DNA from: Spirochaetia bacterium UBA6919
Lineage (GTDB): Bacteria > Spirochaetota > UBA6919
Assembly: GCA_002450905.1 (NCBI GenBank)
Contig: DKAT01000062.1
Coordinates: 74,024-104,035 of the forward strand
DNA length: 30,012 nucleotides
Reading direction: 5' to 3'
Below, piece after piece: positions 7,990-17,487 of this stretch. How positions within the stretch are numbered: position 1 is the stretch's first letter; each line of letters opens with the position of its first letter. The notes below the pieces were generated by a model that saw nothing but the letters and a program-made list of their open reading frames with translations, was not told the DNA's origin and searched no databases. The translations under genes were made by a program, and so were the position numbers.

Positions 7990-9768
7990 TTGACATATGA
8001 TAATATCCATCTAATTATACTGAATATAGGGATCTTGTTGATATCCGCCCTCATTACAGGGAAATTTGTATCATTATTAAAAATACCCAAGGTGACAGGA
8101 TATCTTTTAATTGGTTTTGTGTTAGGTCCTGGACTGGGGTATCTATTCCCTGAATATTCTAAAATTATACTGAGTTCTGAAATTAAAGATATTTTCCGAT
8201 TAATTGGTGATATAGGATTGGCACTCATAATTTTTAATATCGGAGTGGAATTTAAATTAGAGCAGATTAAAAAATTGGGAAAGAAGATATTTTTTCTTTC
8301 TTTCGGGGAAATAGTTTTAACATTCCTTATTGTGAGTAGCCTGATATTTATCACTTTCTATTTTACATCTCATCTATTATTTCTATCCATATCATTTTTT
8401 CAATTGGTTATATATTCGATTTTAATAGGGATCATTGCTATTGAGACAGCTCCTGCGGCTACTTTGCTTGTAATAAGAGAATATGAATCCGAGGGTCCCT
8501 TAACCCATCACGTGATCGCAATGATTGGTTTGAATAGCATTGTTTGTTTAATATTATTTCGTGTAGTGATGTCTGGATATATTAGTGGGACGTATTTATT
8601 ACCCATTGGTGAAATCCTTCTTTCTGCAGGCATTGGTTTTGTCATGGGACTTTTAATGAGCCTTACTGAAAAGTGGCTGGAGAAATCACCTGAACTTCTT
8701 ATGCTGGTGATCGGTGGGATAACCCTTACCATGGGAGTGACGTATGGTGTTGAAACCCTTATTAAGACAAGTTATGTGATATCTTTTCATTTATCGAACT
8801 TAATTTCCTGTTTATTTATGGGTATTGTTTTAATTAATTCTACTACCAAGGGTGATGCGAGCTTTCGTGCTTTAAAGAATGCTGATTTACCAGTGTATGC
8901 GTTATTTTTTGTGCTTGCTGGTGCGAATTTGCATTTGGATATATTGATTTCCAGTGGTTTGATATTTATTTTCATTGTATTAATCTATGTTTTAGGGAGA
9001 TCATCAGGTAAAATTCTTGGTAGTATTATTGCCGTGCGGGTTGTAAATTTGTTTGGGAAGCTGAAGAGTTTGTTGGGATTTGCTTTATTAACTCATGCGG
9101 GAGTTGCAATAGGACTTGCTTATGTCTTGAAAAGTAGTTTGGGGGAGGACGGATTAGTCATGTCGAATATTATTTTTTCTGCTGTAATGCTATTTGAAAT
9201 TATGGGTCCTTTATTTACCAAATACGCGCTAACAAAATCAGGAGAAGTAAAGGAGATTTCTTTATCAGCCAATCGATTTTTTATCACCAAGCGGAGATAT
9301 CAGAAGGTGATCATACGATTACAACATTCCCTAGGTATCCAGAAGTGGAGAATGAAGCATCACAAAGAGATATTATGCAGAGATGTGATGAGAACAAGTG
9401 TGGAAGCTATTTTAGACACAGTACCTTTTGATGAAGTTCTTCAGTTTGCAGCGGAGTGTAAGTATGATCATTTTCCAGTGATTAATAAGGATCATGAATT
9501 TGTGGGGAGCATTTCTTATAGCGAGATTAGAGATATTTTACTCGATGAGGAATTTGTTTATTTAATTATAGCACGGGATATCATGAAGGAATATTCTCTT
9601 GTTACCAAACCTGATGATACCCTTGAAACAGTCCTTAATAAATTTCATACTTCAGGAGAGGATCTTGACTATATTCCTGTAATAGATCATGATGATCCAC
9701 CGCATCTTATAGGGATGGTGACTCAAAAAGACGTAATATCTGCTTTCAGAAGGGCTAAAAGACATTAA
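7990..9768 (+). CDS. CPA2-type cation:proton antiporter-like protein with CBS pair; conserved Asp lost
   Basis: The ~592-residue protein has about 12 hydrophobic segments forming a Na+/H+ exchanger (Kef/CPA2-type) domain over the first ~390 residues. A cytoplasmic linker and two CBS domains (about residues 445-590) follow; CBS pairs usually sense adenine nucleotides. Family blocks are clear: KIPKVTGYLLIGFVLGP, ETAPAATLLVIREYESEGP and HAGVAIGLAYVL. The usual ALDD/ALND ion-site motif reads GLNS (Asn182-Ser183), so the acidic residue needed for ion coupling is absent. The TTG at 7990 is chosen because a promoter lies over the upstream TTG (7951) and because it aligns exactly with the start of the paralogue at 10007. 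If the family role holds it acts in K+ or Na+/pH homeostasis at the inner membrane. Confidence 0.88.
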   Translation: MTYDNIHLIILNIGILLISALITGKFVSLLKIPKVTGYLLIGFVLGPGLGYLFPEYSKIILSSEIKDIFRLIGDIGLALIIFNIGVEFKLEQIKKLGKKIFFLSFGEIVLTFLIVSSLIFITFYFTSHLLFLSISFFQLVIYSILIGIIAIETAPAATLLVIREYESEGPLTHHVIAMIGLNSIVCLILFRVVMSGYISGTYLLPIGEILLSAGIGFVMGLLMSLTEKWLEKSPELLMLVIGGITLTMGVTYGVETLIKTSYVISFHLSNLISCLFMGIVLINSTTKGDASFRALKNADLPVYALFFVLAGANLHLDILISSGLIFIFIVLIYVLGRSSGKILGSIIAVRVVNLFGKLKSLLGFALLTHAGVAIGLAYVLKSSLGEDGLVMSNIIFSAVMLFEIMGPLFTKYALTKSGEVKEISLSANRFFITKRRYQKVIIRLQHSLGIQKWRMKHHKEILCRDVMRTSVEAILDTVPFDEVLQFAAECKYDHFPVINKDHEFVGSISYSEIRDILLDEEFVYLIIARDIMKEYSLVTKPDDTLETVLNKFHTSGEDLDYIPVIDHDDPPHLIGMVTQKDVISAFRRAKRH

Positions 9769-9947
9769 TTTTTTTGTATCGTTTAGTAACAGGTAGAATG
9801 TTATAGTATAATCTGGAATTTTCATGGAGGGTAGTTTATATTGAGAAATTCTTTTCACCAGTATCCTTATTTCATCATCCAGTCTTAGAAAATCCTTCTA
9901 AAATTGTCTGAAAACATGAGCAACCCCACCAATTCAACTTAAAATCT

Positions 9948-9976
9948 TTGACAAATTGCGATTCAAAGGATACTAT
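9948..9976 (+). promoter_or_regulatory. sigma-70-type promoter of the second antiporter gene
   Basis: TTGACA (9948-9953), a 17-bp spacer, then TACTAT (9971-9976). As in the paralogue, the elements cover the apparent upstream start (TTG at 9956), and the likely TTG start lies about 30 bases downstream of the -10 box. Confidence 0.65.
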
Positions 9977-10006
9977 TTATATCATCTTTTTTCTGAGTCG
10001 AACATT

Positions 10007-11752
10007 TTGAGTAACGAATTATTTCAATTAATTATTATCAATTTTGGAATAATCCTTCTTTTATCGCTAGTTATAGGGAAATTGATATCAATCATTAAAA
10101 TTCCTAAGGTGACAGGGTATTTAATGGTAGGATTTCTTTTAGGGCCCTCTTTTTTAGGATATTTGTTTCCTGATTATAAAAATATAATATTGAATCCTGA
10201 TGTTTTTCAAGTATTCCAGATTATTCCAGAAGTTGGTCTTGGCCTGATTATTTTTACTATAGGTGGAGAATTTCGTTTAGAACATGTAAAAAGACTTGGG
10301 AAAAGTGTTTTATGGATTTCATTTTATATGATCGTATTCACAATTGGATCTGTAGGAATCTTGTCATCGATATACTTTTTTTATGGACATTCTTATTTAG
10401 GAAATTCAATCATTGTTTATTCCATTCTTCTTGGTGTGATAGCAACATCAACGGGCCCCTCTGCTGTACTTCTTGTTTTAAGGGAATATGAATCGGTGGG
10501 TCCTATTACACGATATATCCTGGTTCTCTTAGCATTGAATGATATTATTGCTATTTTATTATTTAAGCTCATTACTTCCAGTTTTATCATGCAACATAGA
10601 CAGTTCTATCATCCATTTATAGATATAATTCTTTCTGTAAGCATTGGAGTGGGGATGGGTATCTTGTTAAGCTATATTGAGAAGTGGCTGAATAAACATG
10701 GTGAAGTACTTATGCTTGTTATGGGAGGAATTACATTAAACATTGGGATAGCCTATTTGATCGGAAAAGCTTTTCCAACGATTTATTTGTCTAATTTATT
10801 AATTAATTTATTTATGGGGATAACGCTCATTAATTCAACAACGAAAGATGATTTTAGTTTTAAGGCATTGAAAAATGTTGATTTGCCGATATATGCCGTA
10901 TTTTTTGTTATTGCAGGAGCTAGTTTACATGTCGATCAGTTGTTCAAAGGCGGGATTCTCATAGTAATTTATATTATTGGCAGGAGTTTTGGGACAATTT
11001 ATGGGGCTTATTTCGGAGTTCGATTTACTAATCTCTTTAAGGAGCTTGGTAATAATATTGGTCTTGGATTGATACCTCAAGCTGGTGTTACTATTGGGCT
11101 TGCATTGATATTAAAGCGTGAGGATAGTACAATGGGTGAAACATTATCGACTATTATTCTTGCTTCTGTTGTAGTTTTTGAGGTAGTTGGGCCATTATTT
11201 ACAAGATATGCCATTATTCGTGGAGGAGAAGTCAGGGAGATTGTCATTTCTAAGAATAATAATATTTATTTCATGAAACGATTTCAGGAGATTTTCAATG
11301 GATTTAAGGAAAGGGTGGGTATTAAATCAAGGCAAGACAATATTTCCCAAAACATATCATGCAGGGATTTGATGAGAAGAAATGTTGATTATGTGAAAGA
11401 GAATTTAACCCTGGATGGAATAATACAATTTGCATCGGAATGTCATTATGACCAATTTTATGTGGTAAATAGAGATCATGTATTTATAGGGAGTATTTCC
11501 CATAAGATGATTCGGGATATAATACTGGATAAGGAGTTTGCCCAGCTTATTATTGCAAGTGATATTATGAAAGAAAATCCTTTGGTAGCTTATCCAGACG
11601 ATGATCTTGAAACTTTAATGAGTCGTTTTCATAATTTGGATGAGTATCTTGATTACTTACCTGTGGTTGATCGGGATTATCCTCCGTATCTCATTGGGAT
11701 GGTGAATCAGAAAGATGTGATTTCAGCTTACAGAGGAATTAAGAACAGTTGA
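10007..11752 (+). CDS. CPA2-type cation:proton antiporter with CBS pair
   Basis: This ~581-residue protein is a tandem paralogue of the gene at 7990, with the same architecture: about 12 membrane segments, then a CBS pair (about residues 440-575). Shared blocks are KIPKVTGYL, LLVLREYES.GP, INSTTK, SFKALKN.DLPIYA and GMVNQKDVISA. Here the ion-site motif is ALND (Asn178-Asp179), so the key Asp is kept. An ND pair is associated with electroneutral exchange in related antiporters, although that inference is indirect. The TTG at 10007 is chosen over the TTG at 9956 because a promoter overlaps the latter and because 13 residues from the start align gaplessly with the paralogue. Each gene having its own promoter suggests separate regulation. 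Confidence 0.9.
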   Translation: MSNELFQLIIINFGIILLLSLVIGKLISIIKIPKVTGYLMVGFLLGPSFLGYLFPDYKNIILNPDVFQVFQIIPEVGLGLIIFTIGGEFRLEHVKRLGKSVLWISFYMIVFTIGSVGILSSIYFFYGHSYLGNSIIVYSILLGVIATSTGPSAVLLVLREYESVGPITRYILVLLALNDIIAILLFKLITSSFIMQHRQFYHPFIDIILSVSIGVGMGILLSYIEKWLNKHGEVLMLVMGGITLNIGIAYLIGKAFPTIYLSNLLINLFMGITLINSTTKDDFSFKALKNVDLPIYAVFFVIAGASLHVDQLFKGGILIVIYIIGRSFGTIYGAYFGVRFTNLFKELGNNIGLGLIPQAGVTIGLALILKREDSTMGETLSTIILASVVVFEVVGPLFTRYAIIRGGEVREIVISKNNNIYFMKRFQEIFNGFKERVGIKSRQDNISQNISCRDLMRRNVDYVKENLTLDGIIQFASECHYDQFYVVNRDHVFIGSISHKMIRDIILDKEFAQLIIASDIMKENPLVAYPDDDLETLMSRFHNLDEYLDYLPVVDRDYPPYLIGMVNQKDVISAYRGIKNS

Positions 11753-11787
11753 TTCGAGTAAAATGTTTTGAGAATATGTTTTGATTA

Positions 11788-13053
11788 TTAATCTTTTTCG
11801 TCATCGCTTTCTTTTTCAGTGAAATCTTCTATATCAAAGTCCAGTTCCTTCTCTTCTTCTGTTTCTTTTAGATTTTCACGCTGAATATCATCTGGTGTAT
11901 CTGTTTTTATCTGATATTTACCATAAACATTCTCCCCTTTTTTAATTTTTTTAGGATCATCTACAGGTTTGACATCGACGTTAGTGTGGACTTTGACCTC
12001 TTTGCGTCCTTTATCCATAAATACTTTGATAAAAAGACGTTGACTATCTTTTTTTTGGAAAAAACTTTTTGCAACAAGAATATAAATATAATTACCTACT
12101 TTTAATTTGTGCCTGGTATTAAAATAATTTTTTTTCCCCCGATAGATCATTCGTCTGTTCTCAGTATTTTTTTTTAAATTAAATTGGTGCAGTTCGTAAT
12201 ACTCAGCGCCCTTGATGTGATTCCATCTAAAACGGGGAAGATCTTTGATATATCCCTCCATAACTCTCAGTTTAGGTATTCCAAGGGATCGAATATAAAA
12301 AATACCTTCTGATGCAGTGATGTAATCACCATTAAAATCCTTTGCCACAACCTGCCAGCGATGGGTACCTGATAAGAATCTCTTTTTAATTATCACACGT
12401 GTTTCAGGACCTTCATGATATATAATATCATCTACAAAGAGCTGATATTTTTCACCGCCATAGATTGTTGACCACTCAAACTCGAAATGATTATCCTGAT
12501 AAGTTCTTAAATTATTATGTGGTTTTAATAAAATTACACTGGCACCCAATTCAAGGAGTCTTACCAGAGAATCCTTTACGTTATCTATATTATATCTTCT
12601 ATATATATCTGTGTAATAATAGCTCCTATCGACAGTTTCTTTGTTATCACCCTGGGGATCAAGGGCTTTTTGAACGTATTTTATAATCCACTTTCGTTTT
12701 GGGGAGAGTTTTAGTAGGAGATGGGCAAAATAGAGTCTTACACGGGGATCCCGATTAAAAAGACCCGTTGCTGAAGAAATGGATACGTAATACTGATAAT
12801 TTAAAGGCTCTTTATCAAAGAGGATATCGATGAAAGATGATTTATTTTTAATCGATTTAAGGTGTATATAATCATTTAATTTCCCGAGGGTGCTATAGGT
12901 GATTCTATCAAAAGTAGTCTGGTTCCCTGCTCTCATCTTATCCAAGAGTCCTTCGTAATATCGGTCAATATATTTTTTATTATAAGTTTTAGAAGACACA
13001 GCAGATGCCTGGATGATTAACAGGAATAGAATGAAAGTAATTTTTTTAATCAT
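11788..13053 (-). CDS. secreted protein with Fn3-like (FecR/Ig-type) modules, acidic tail
   Basis: From the ATG at 13053 the protein has 421 residues with a signal peptide (MIKKITFILFLLIIQASAVS). Residues ~25-180 are helical. Two beta-sandwich-like modules follow, each with the pattern FEW...YGGEKYQLFVDD or FRWNHIKGAEYYELHQF; this resembles the W..v.gA..Y.l pattern of Fn3-like domains in FecR-type and spirochaetal envelope proteins. The C-terminal ~70 residues are very acidic and probably disordered. A GTG at 13062 would add three residues; GTGAG upstream of the ATG favours 13053. It is convergent with the antiporter gene. Location is probably periplasmic or surface; function is unknown. Confidence 0.8.
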   Translation of the reverse strand: MIKKITFILFLLIIQASAVSSKTYNKKYIDRYYEGLLDKMRAGNQTTFDRITYSTLGKLNDYIHLKSIKNKSSFIDILFDKEPLNYQYYVSISSATGLFNRDPRVRLYFAHLLLKLSPKRKWIIKYVQKALDPQGDNKETVDRSYYYTDIYRRYNIDNVKDSLVRLLELGASVILLKPHNNLRTYQDNHFEFEWSTIYGGEKYQLFVDDIIYHEGPETRVIIKKRFLSGTHRWQVVAKDFNGDYITASEGIFYIRSLGIPKLRVMEGYIKDLPRFRWNHIKGAEYYELHQFNLKKNTENRRMIYRGKKNYFNTRHKLKVGNYIYILVAKSFFQKKDSQRLFIKVFMDKGRKEVKVHTNVDVKPVDDPKKIKKGENVYGKYQIKTDTPDDIQRENLKETEEEKELDFDIEDFTEKESDDEKD

Positions 13054-13062
13054 AGATCTCAC

Positions 13063-13440
13063 ATAGTAATATTTTGTTAGGTGTCGTTATAATTTTCATG
13101 ATAATTTTAGAGAAATGAAATTGATTGATATACTATTTATCGTATTAAACTGATAAATATTCAACCCCTCTGATCACATTTTAATATAACACATTATCAT
13201 TTTTTTTTATTCAATAAAATTTAAACAGGATTTGATTAAAATTCTATCGATTTAGATAAATTTCTGATAAAATGATTATTTAATTAAATAATTTTTTTAT
13301 ATTATCAATATTATCTTTCAGGAATTGAATTGATTAAGCCAAAAATTATTTTAAAAAATATTCTCAGATTGTTCATGAATGATTATTTTTGTCTTGTTTC
13401 TAATCTTGTAATCTATGATTAAACAATCTTTGGAGGAGTT
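13063..13440. other. AT-rich divergent intergenic region
   Basis: This 378-bp gap separates two divergent envelope-protein genes. It is very AT-rich with several T and A runs. I saw no reading frame, no strong promoter match and no member of the repeat families. The only clear signal is GGAGGAG at 13432-13438, the ribosome binding site of the gene at 13441. Confidence 0.5.
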
Positions 13441-14814
13441 ATGCTCACTATTGCAGATAAAATGAAGTATATGCTATTTATAATTTTATTAGTTTCTTGC
13501 GGTCAAAATGTACAACAAAATCACCCTGTTGTTAACTTAAGACCTGATAGCAAGGTAGTAGCAATCAAAGATGATAGTTATTCTTACAATTATAATAAAA
13601 TCAGAAAAATGCATGGGGTTATCAAGAAAGATACTGATTTATTCTCCCGTTGGATTGAAATACAACATATTTTAAAGGATACTCAATTCACTCCTCTTAT
13701 GAAACATCTTGATGATAACTATTTATCTTACTTTAAAGACAACATCCCGAATAATCTGAGATCACAACTTTCATTTCTTGGGGTTCATGGAAATAATTTT
13801 GATAAAAACCAGATATTTAGAAATATAAAGTATTATTATTCTTTGATGGATAACAATTTTCCACAATTTGTAAATAAAATATCCCAAAATTCATTTGTAA
13901 CTACAAATAGTTATGTAGGTGATAAAAAATTAAGTAATAGGAAAGTACGTGAAAAGTACAGAATGTTATTAGAGACCCTGTTTTACCAAAATGGATTCAT
14001 GAATAGACGGACATCACAGTTTGCCTTTGCTAATCGACAGTTTGAATATGCATTTTCTCCAAAAAGTTCAAAAGAATTTCTAAGTGTTGCTAAAAAAGAG
14101 AAAAATCGTCCTGTGGTTCATCTATTTCACGAGGGAATCTGGTATTTTCTTGTTCGGACTGGCTGGAAATATTGGCATTTTGATACTTTAAAAGAACTGG
14201 CTAAATACTCAAGACAAGGGAAAGAAATCCTTTATATTGCAGGAGGTAGTGATATTTATAACCTTGTGAAGAATGGTATTTATAATATCCGTGTTGTGGA
14301 TCCCATCTACCCCACCCAGGATAGATATTATTCTGAGGGCTGGAATTTTCTTGTACACAGCGATGCAAAAAATGGTGGTATCGGAGATCGTATTCAATTT
14401 ACAACAGGTGTTAAGAATGTCACGATGATCCGTGTCTATTTTAAAAAAGGAAAATATCTTGCCACTGTTAATTGGAAGGGAAAGAAAATTAAAATTAATC
14501 AAAGTGTAACCGTTTGGGAAATAAGGGATAAAAATGATAAGAAAGTCGGGCAATTTGTTTTAGAAAGACGCTTTGCAAATCAAAATGATTTTAGATATAA
14601 CAAGAAAAAAGTTTTATTTATGTCTCTTCCTGAATTATATTTTATCTGTACCCTCCATTCAAACAACTGGGGAGTTAAGCCAAAATTATTTGATCCACGA
14701 TTGAAGCTATATATCAAACAATTAAGAAAACCCATTGATAAAAAAATACTTCTAAATATACAGGCTCTCCAGCGGGTATATTGGGATTTTAGATTTGGTT
14801 GTGATATTAAATAA
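13441..14814 (+). CDS. large lipoprotein with Rossmann-like motif, unknown function
   Basis: This 457-residue protein starts with a short signal peptide and a lipobox (LLVSC, Cys20), so it should be a lipoprotein. Residues 35-220 are charged and helical. Residues 262-290 read as a beta strand, a glycine loop, a helix and a strand ending in Asp-Pro: EILYIAGGSDIYNLVKNGIY followed by NIRVVDPIYP. This resembles motif I/II of SAM- or nucleotide-binding Rossmann folds, which is odd for an exported lipoprotein. The final ~150 residues are beta-rich and basic. A strong GGAGGAG ribosome binding site supports the ATG. It ends one base from the convergent murI gene. I do not recognise the family. Confidence 0.85.
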   Translation: MLTIADKMKYMLFIILLVSCGQNVQQNHPVVNLRPDSKVVAIKDDSYSYNYNKIRKMHGVIKKDTDLFSRWIEIQHILKDTQFTPLMKHLDDNYLSYFKDNIPNNLRSQLSFLGVHGNNFDKNQIFRNIKYYYSLMDNNFPQFVNKISQNSFVTTNSYVGDKKLSNRKVREKYRMLLETLFYQNGFMNRRTSQFAFANRQFEYAFSPKSSKEFLSVAKKEKNRPVVHLFHEGIWYFLVRTGWKYWHFDTLKELAKYSRQGKEILYIAGGSDIYNLVKNGIYNIRVVDPIYPTQDRYYSEGWNFLVHSDAKNGGIGDRIQFTTGVKNVTMIRVYFKKGKYLATVNWKGKKIKINQSVTVWEIRDKNDKKVGQFVLERRFANQNDFRYNKKKVLFMSLPELYFICTLHSNNWGVKPKLFDPRLKLYIKQLRKPIDKKILLNIQALQRVYWDFRFGCDIK

Positions 14815-14815
14815 G

Positions 14816-15616
14816 TTACTTGAATTGTACGGATTGAATATTCGTGAGCAGACCATTTAAAATAGGCTTAACAATCTGTTCAAAGTGTTTTGGATCGCCG
14901 TTGACAATATAATGATATTCAGGATTTTTTTGATCACATAATAAATTTTGTTCGGTAAGAACTCTCTTAACTTGTCTGGCTACAGGTATATTAGAATCCA
15001 TGAGTTGAATATTTTCTGGTAATAAAGATCGAATCTCCTCCTGAATGAGGGTGTAGTGAGTGCATCCAAGTGCCAGAACATCGATTTGGGTCTCTAACAG
15101 GGGTTCGATATATTTTAAAATGGCACTTTTTAAAGCTTCAGATTGGAATAATCCCTCTTCTACTAAATGAACCAAGTCATAACAAATGATATTATAGACG
15201 TGAACTCCATTGGCAAATTCTTCTATTAGTTTAAGATGAGCTTCACTATTGGTGGTATTTTCAGTAGCAAAACAGGCAATTTCTTTTGTCTGACTAAGAG
15301 CACTCGCTGGTTTAATCACTGGCACCACACCCACAATGGGAATTTGAGGAAATTTCTCCCGTAAATAGCTAATCCCTGATACAGTTGCGGTATTGCAGGC
15401 AACAACAGCCATTTTAATTTTGTAATGATCAATTAGATACTGGACTATAGATTGTATTATTTCCTGAACATCTTTCTGATCACGGGTGCCATAAGGACAT
15501 CGATTACTGTCTGCAAAGTAGATAAGACTTTCATGGGGCAATTCTGCGATAATTTCTTTAAATATGCCCAATCCACCAATACCTGAATCAAAAACTCCAA
15601 TGGGGTAATTATTCAT
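14816..15616 (-). CDS. murI: glutamate racemase
   Basis: This 266-residue cytoplasmic enzyme interconverts L- and D-glutamate and supplies D-Glu for peptidoglycan. The family motifs are present: DSGIGG (Asp10, Ser11), the first catalytic Cys74 in ACNTAT, and the second in GCTHY (Cys185, His187). Length is typical. The conserved PYGTR block near residue 41 is also there. The ATG at 15616 has no strong ribosome binding site, but it opens directly on the conserved N-terminal strand (YPIGVFDSGIGG), which fixes the start. It is convergent with the lipoprotein gene, leaving one intervening base, so transcripts probably overlap at their 3' ends. Confidence 0.96.
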   Translation of the reverse strand: MNNYPIGVFDSGIGGLGIFKEIIAELPHESLIYFADSNRCPYGTRDQKDVQEIIQSIVQYLIDHYKIKMAVVACNTATVSGISYLREKFPQIPIVGVVPVIKPASALSQTKEIACFATENTTNSEAHLKLIEEFANGVHVYNIICYDLVHLVEEGLFQSEALKSAILKYIEPLLETQIDVLALGCTHYTLIQEEIRSLLPENIQLMDSNIPVARQVKRVLTEQNLLCDQKNPEYHYIVNGDPKHFEQIVKPILNGLLTNIQSVQFK

Positions 15617-15735
15617 AAATTGAATTGATCTGTTTCTCTTGTAATAAATTTCGATGATAAAAATAACATAAAAGAGATTGAGATGATAATAAATTTGATA
15701 TACTGATCATTAAAATTTGTCAGTTTATAGAACAA

Positions 15736-15764
15736 TATCGGAACCAAAAATTTTAATTCCGATA
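15736..15764. promoter_or_regulatory. 29-bp palindrome between the PEGA lipoprotein gene and murI
   Basis: TATCGGAA (15736-15743) and TTCCGATA (15757-15764) are perfect 8-bp inverted arms around an AT-rich centre that itself contains AAAATTTT. It lies about 60 bases past the stop of the upstream minus-strand gene and about 120 bases before murI. It could be a hairpin (no good T-run follows) or a two-fold operator upstream of murI. Confidence 0.5.
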
Positions 15765-15822
15765 GTCTTTCAGAACATTATCTTCTTATAAGATTTTTTA
15801 TACAATATTTTCTACTATTTTT

Positions 15823-17487
15823 TTAAAATCTTAACTGTAATTTAAATGTAGCTCCAATATCTTTATTTTCCTTTATAGTAGGTGTTTTTTGTTTTTCATC
15901 GATTTTGGGCGTAAATCCCACTTCGATATCTTCTGCATGAATCTCAAGGATTTGAAATACTGCAGTGAGGACAAGAAGTCCAATGGTAGTTCCAATAGTG
16001 ATATTTTTAAAATTATTTGCTTGTTTGTACTTTGTATAGTAATGGTTGTATTCATAAAGTGTCGTCGCGGAAGAAGTTCTATCGCTGAATTTACCCGCTC
16101 TTAAATAGGCATAAATCATAGCAGATATTGAAATAAATGAAGCATAAAAGAAAATATTTTTTGTAGTATTATATTTTTTTGATAATTTATCAACATCGAC
16201 AAATTTAGTCTCTCCTTTGACTAAGACGTGACTTGATTTTATACCCTTACCAGGTTTAACAGTAACATGAGAATAGCTGAATTGATAGCCTTTTTTTTCT
16301 AATCTGATTTTATAAGTTCCTGCTTTAATTTTCTTTATATGAAGAGGTGTTTTTCCTTTATAATCCAAATCAACATAGACATCCGCATTTAATGGATAAG
16401 ATGTAATATATAGTGATCCGAAACTTGATTCTTTATATAATTTAAAGGATAATTTGATTTTTTTTTCCTTAACCACATAGACATGTCCTGTGATCTTCTT
16501 ATACCCCTTTTTTAGAATATCAATTTTATGTAATCCGATAGGGAGCTTTTTTTTAAAATTAGACTTACCAACATGTTTGTCATCAATATAAATAAAAGCG
16601 TCTTTAGGAAAAGTTTTGATAGATAGGGATCCCTTTGGGAATTGTGTGAGTTCATCTATGAGGGTTTTAGAAATGGTTTTAATATTTTTTTCCATTTTTT
16701 CCATAAGATCATTGAGGGGGAATTTAAATGTTTTTTTTATAATAAACTGAATGTTGTGCTTATCATATAGTCTGACATGGACAACTAGTTGCTGTCCTTT
16801 TTTACGGATAATTCCTATGAAAGTAAGATCTGCTGGGGATTTTGATAATTGAGGATATATTTTATTAAGATTAAAAACATTTTTTGATTTGAGGACTAAT
16901 ATTTTATCAAGGGTGGTCAGTTTAGAAGTTGTTGAGGTAATTTTAAAAGGTTTGTTAATATTGACTCCAAGATATTTTTTAAAGGGTAGTCTGTTTTTTT
17001 CATAGAAATCAAGATATTTGTGAATATTTGTAATCTCTTTTTTCTTGTTTTGAATAGTTTTTGAAAGTTTTGAGGTTTCATTTTTCTTGGATTTGAGAGG
17101 TTTTTCTTGTTGCTGAGGCTTCTTAAAAACCTTTTGAGATGAATCTGTGAGGTCATCCATGATATCATTCATTTCTTCATTTCTTTGATGTTCTATATAT
17201 TTATAAGCCGATAATATTTTATCTTTATTTTTTAAAATAACTTGTTTGCTTTGTAATCTTATTTGAGAAACATTACTCAGATCATAGATTAGGAATTGGG
17301 GGATGGTTTGTTCATATATATCTAAATCTTCATCACCACTGAGATTAACGAACTTTGCTACTTGTATTTTTTTATCGTCCTGATATTCAGGGGTAACAAC
17401 ATGCTTATTTTCTTCTTTGTCGAGTTTGACAGCACAGGAATTCATGATTATGAGAAGAATTATCAGATATAGTTTAGAATATTTCAT
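15823..17487 (-). CDS. PEGA-domain lipoprotein
   Basis: This 554-residue protein has a signal peptide with a lipobox (IIMNSC, Cys18). Residues ~40-280 have the pattern of a CsgG/FlgO-like strand-helix domain (IQVAKFVNLSGDEDLDIYEQ, then ADLTFIGIIRKKG) interrupted by a Lys/Gln-rich low-complexity stretch (~105-155). Two PEGA domains follow (about 286-349 and 357-415), each beginning GSL.I...P and containing G.H.I...KKGY or GTYKIRLEKKGY. PEGA domains are envelope-surface modules. Two hydrophobic segments come after (~447-465 and ~498-515). Its start overlaps the stop of the symporter gene (ATGA), so the pair is translationally coupled. A role in the envelope, perhaps as partner of the transporter, is inferred. 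Confidence 0.85.
   Translation of the reverse strand: MKYSKLYLIILLIIMNSCAVKLDKEENKHVVTPEYQDDKKIQVAKFVNLSGDEDLDIYEQTIPQFLIYDLSNVSQIRLQSKQVILKNKDKILSAYKYIEHQRNEEMNDIMDDLTDSSQKVFKKPQQQEKPLKSKKNETSKLSKTIQNKKKEITNIHKYLDFYEKNRLPFKKYLGVNINKPFKITSTTSKLTTLDKILVLKSKNVFNLNKIYPQLSKSPADLTFIGIIRKKGQQLVVHVRLYDKHNIQFIIKKTFKFPLNDLMEKMEKNIKTISKTLIDELTQFPKGSLSIKTFPKDAFIYIDDKHVGKSNFKKKLPIGLHKIDILKKGYKKITGHVYVVKEKKIKLSFKLYKESSFGSLYITSYPLNADVYVDLDYKGKTPLHIKKIKAGTYKIRLEKKGYQFSYSHVTVKPGKGIKSSHVLVKGETKFVDVDKLSKKYNTTKNIFFYASFISISAMIYAYLRAGKFSDRTSSATTLYEYNHYYTKYKQANNFKNITIGTTIGLLVLTAVFQILEIHAEDIEVGFTPKIDEKQKTPTIKENKDIGATFKLQLRF

Noticed and set aside
7911..8354. A 147-residue minus-strand frame at the antiporter 5' end
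   Set aside because: It is antisense to conserved antiporter sequence and to the promoter; its composition looks like a shadow of a membrane protein.
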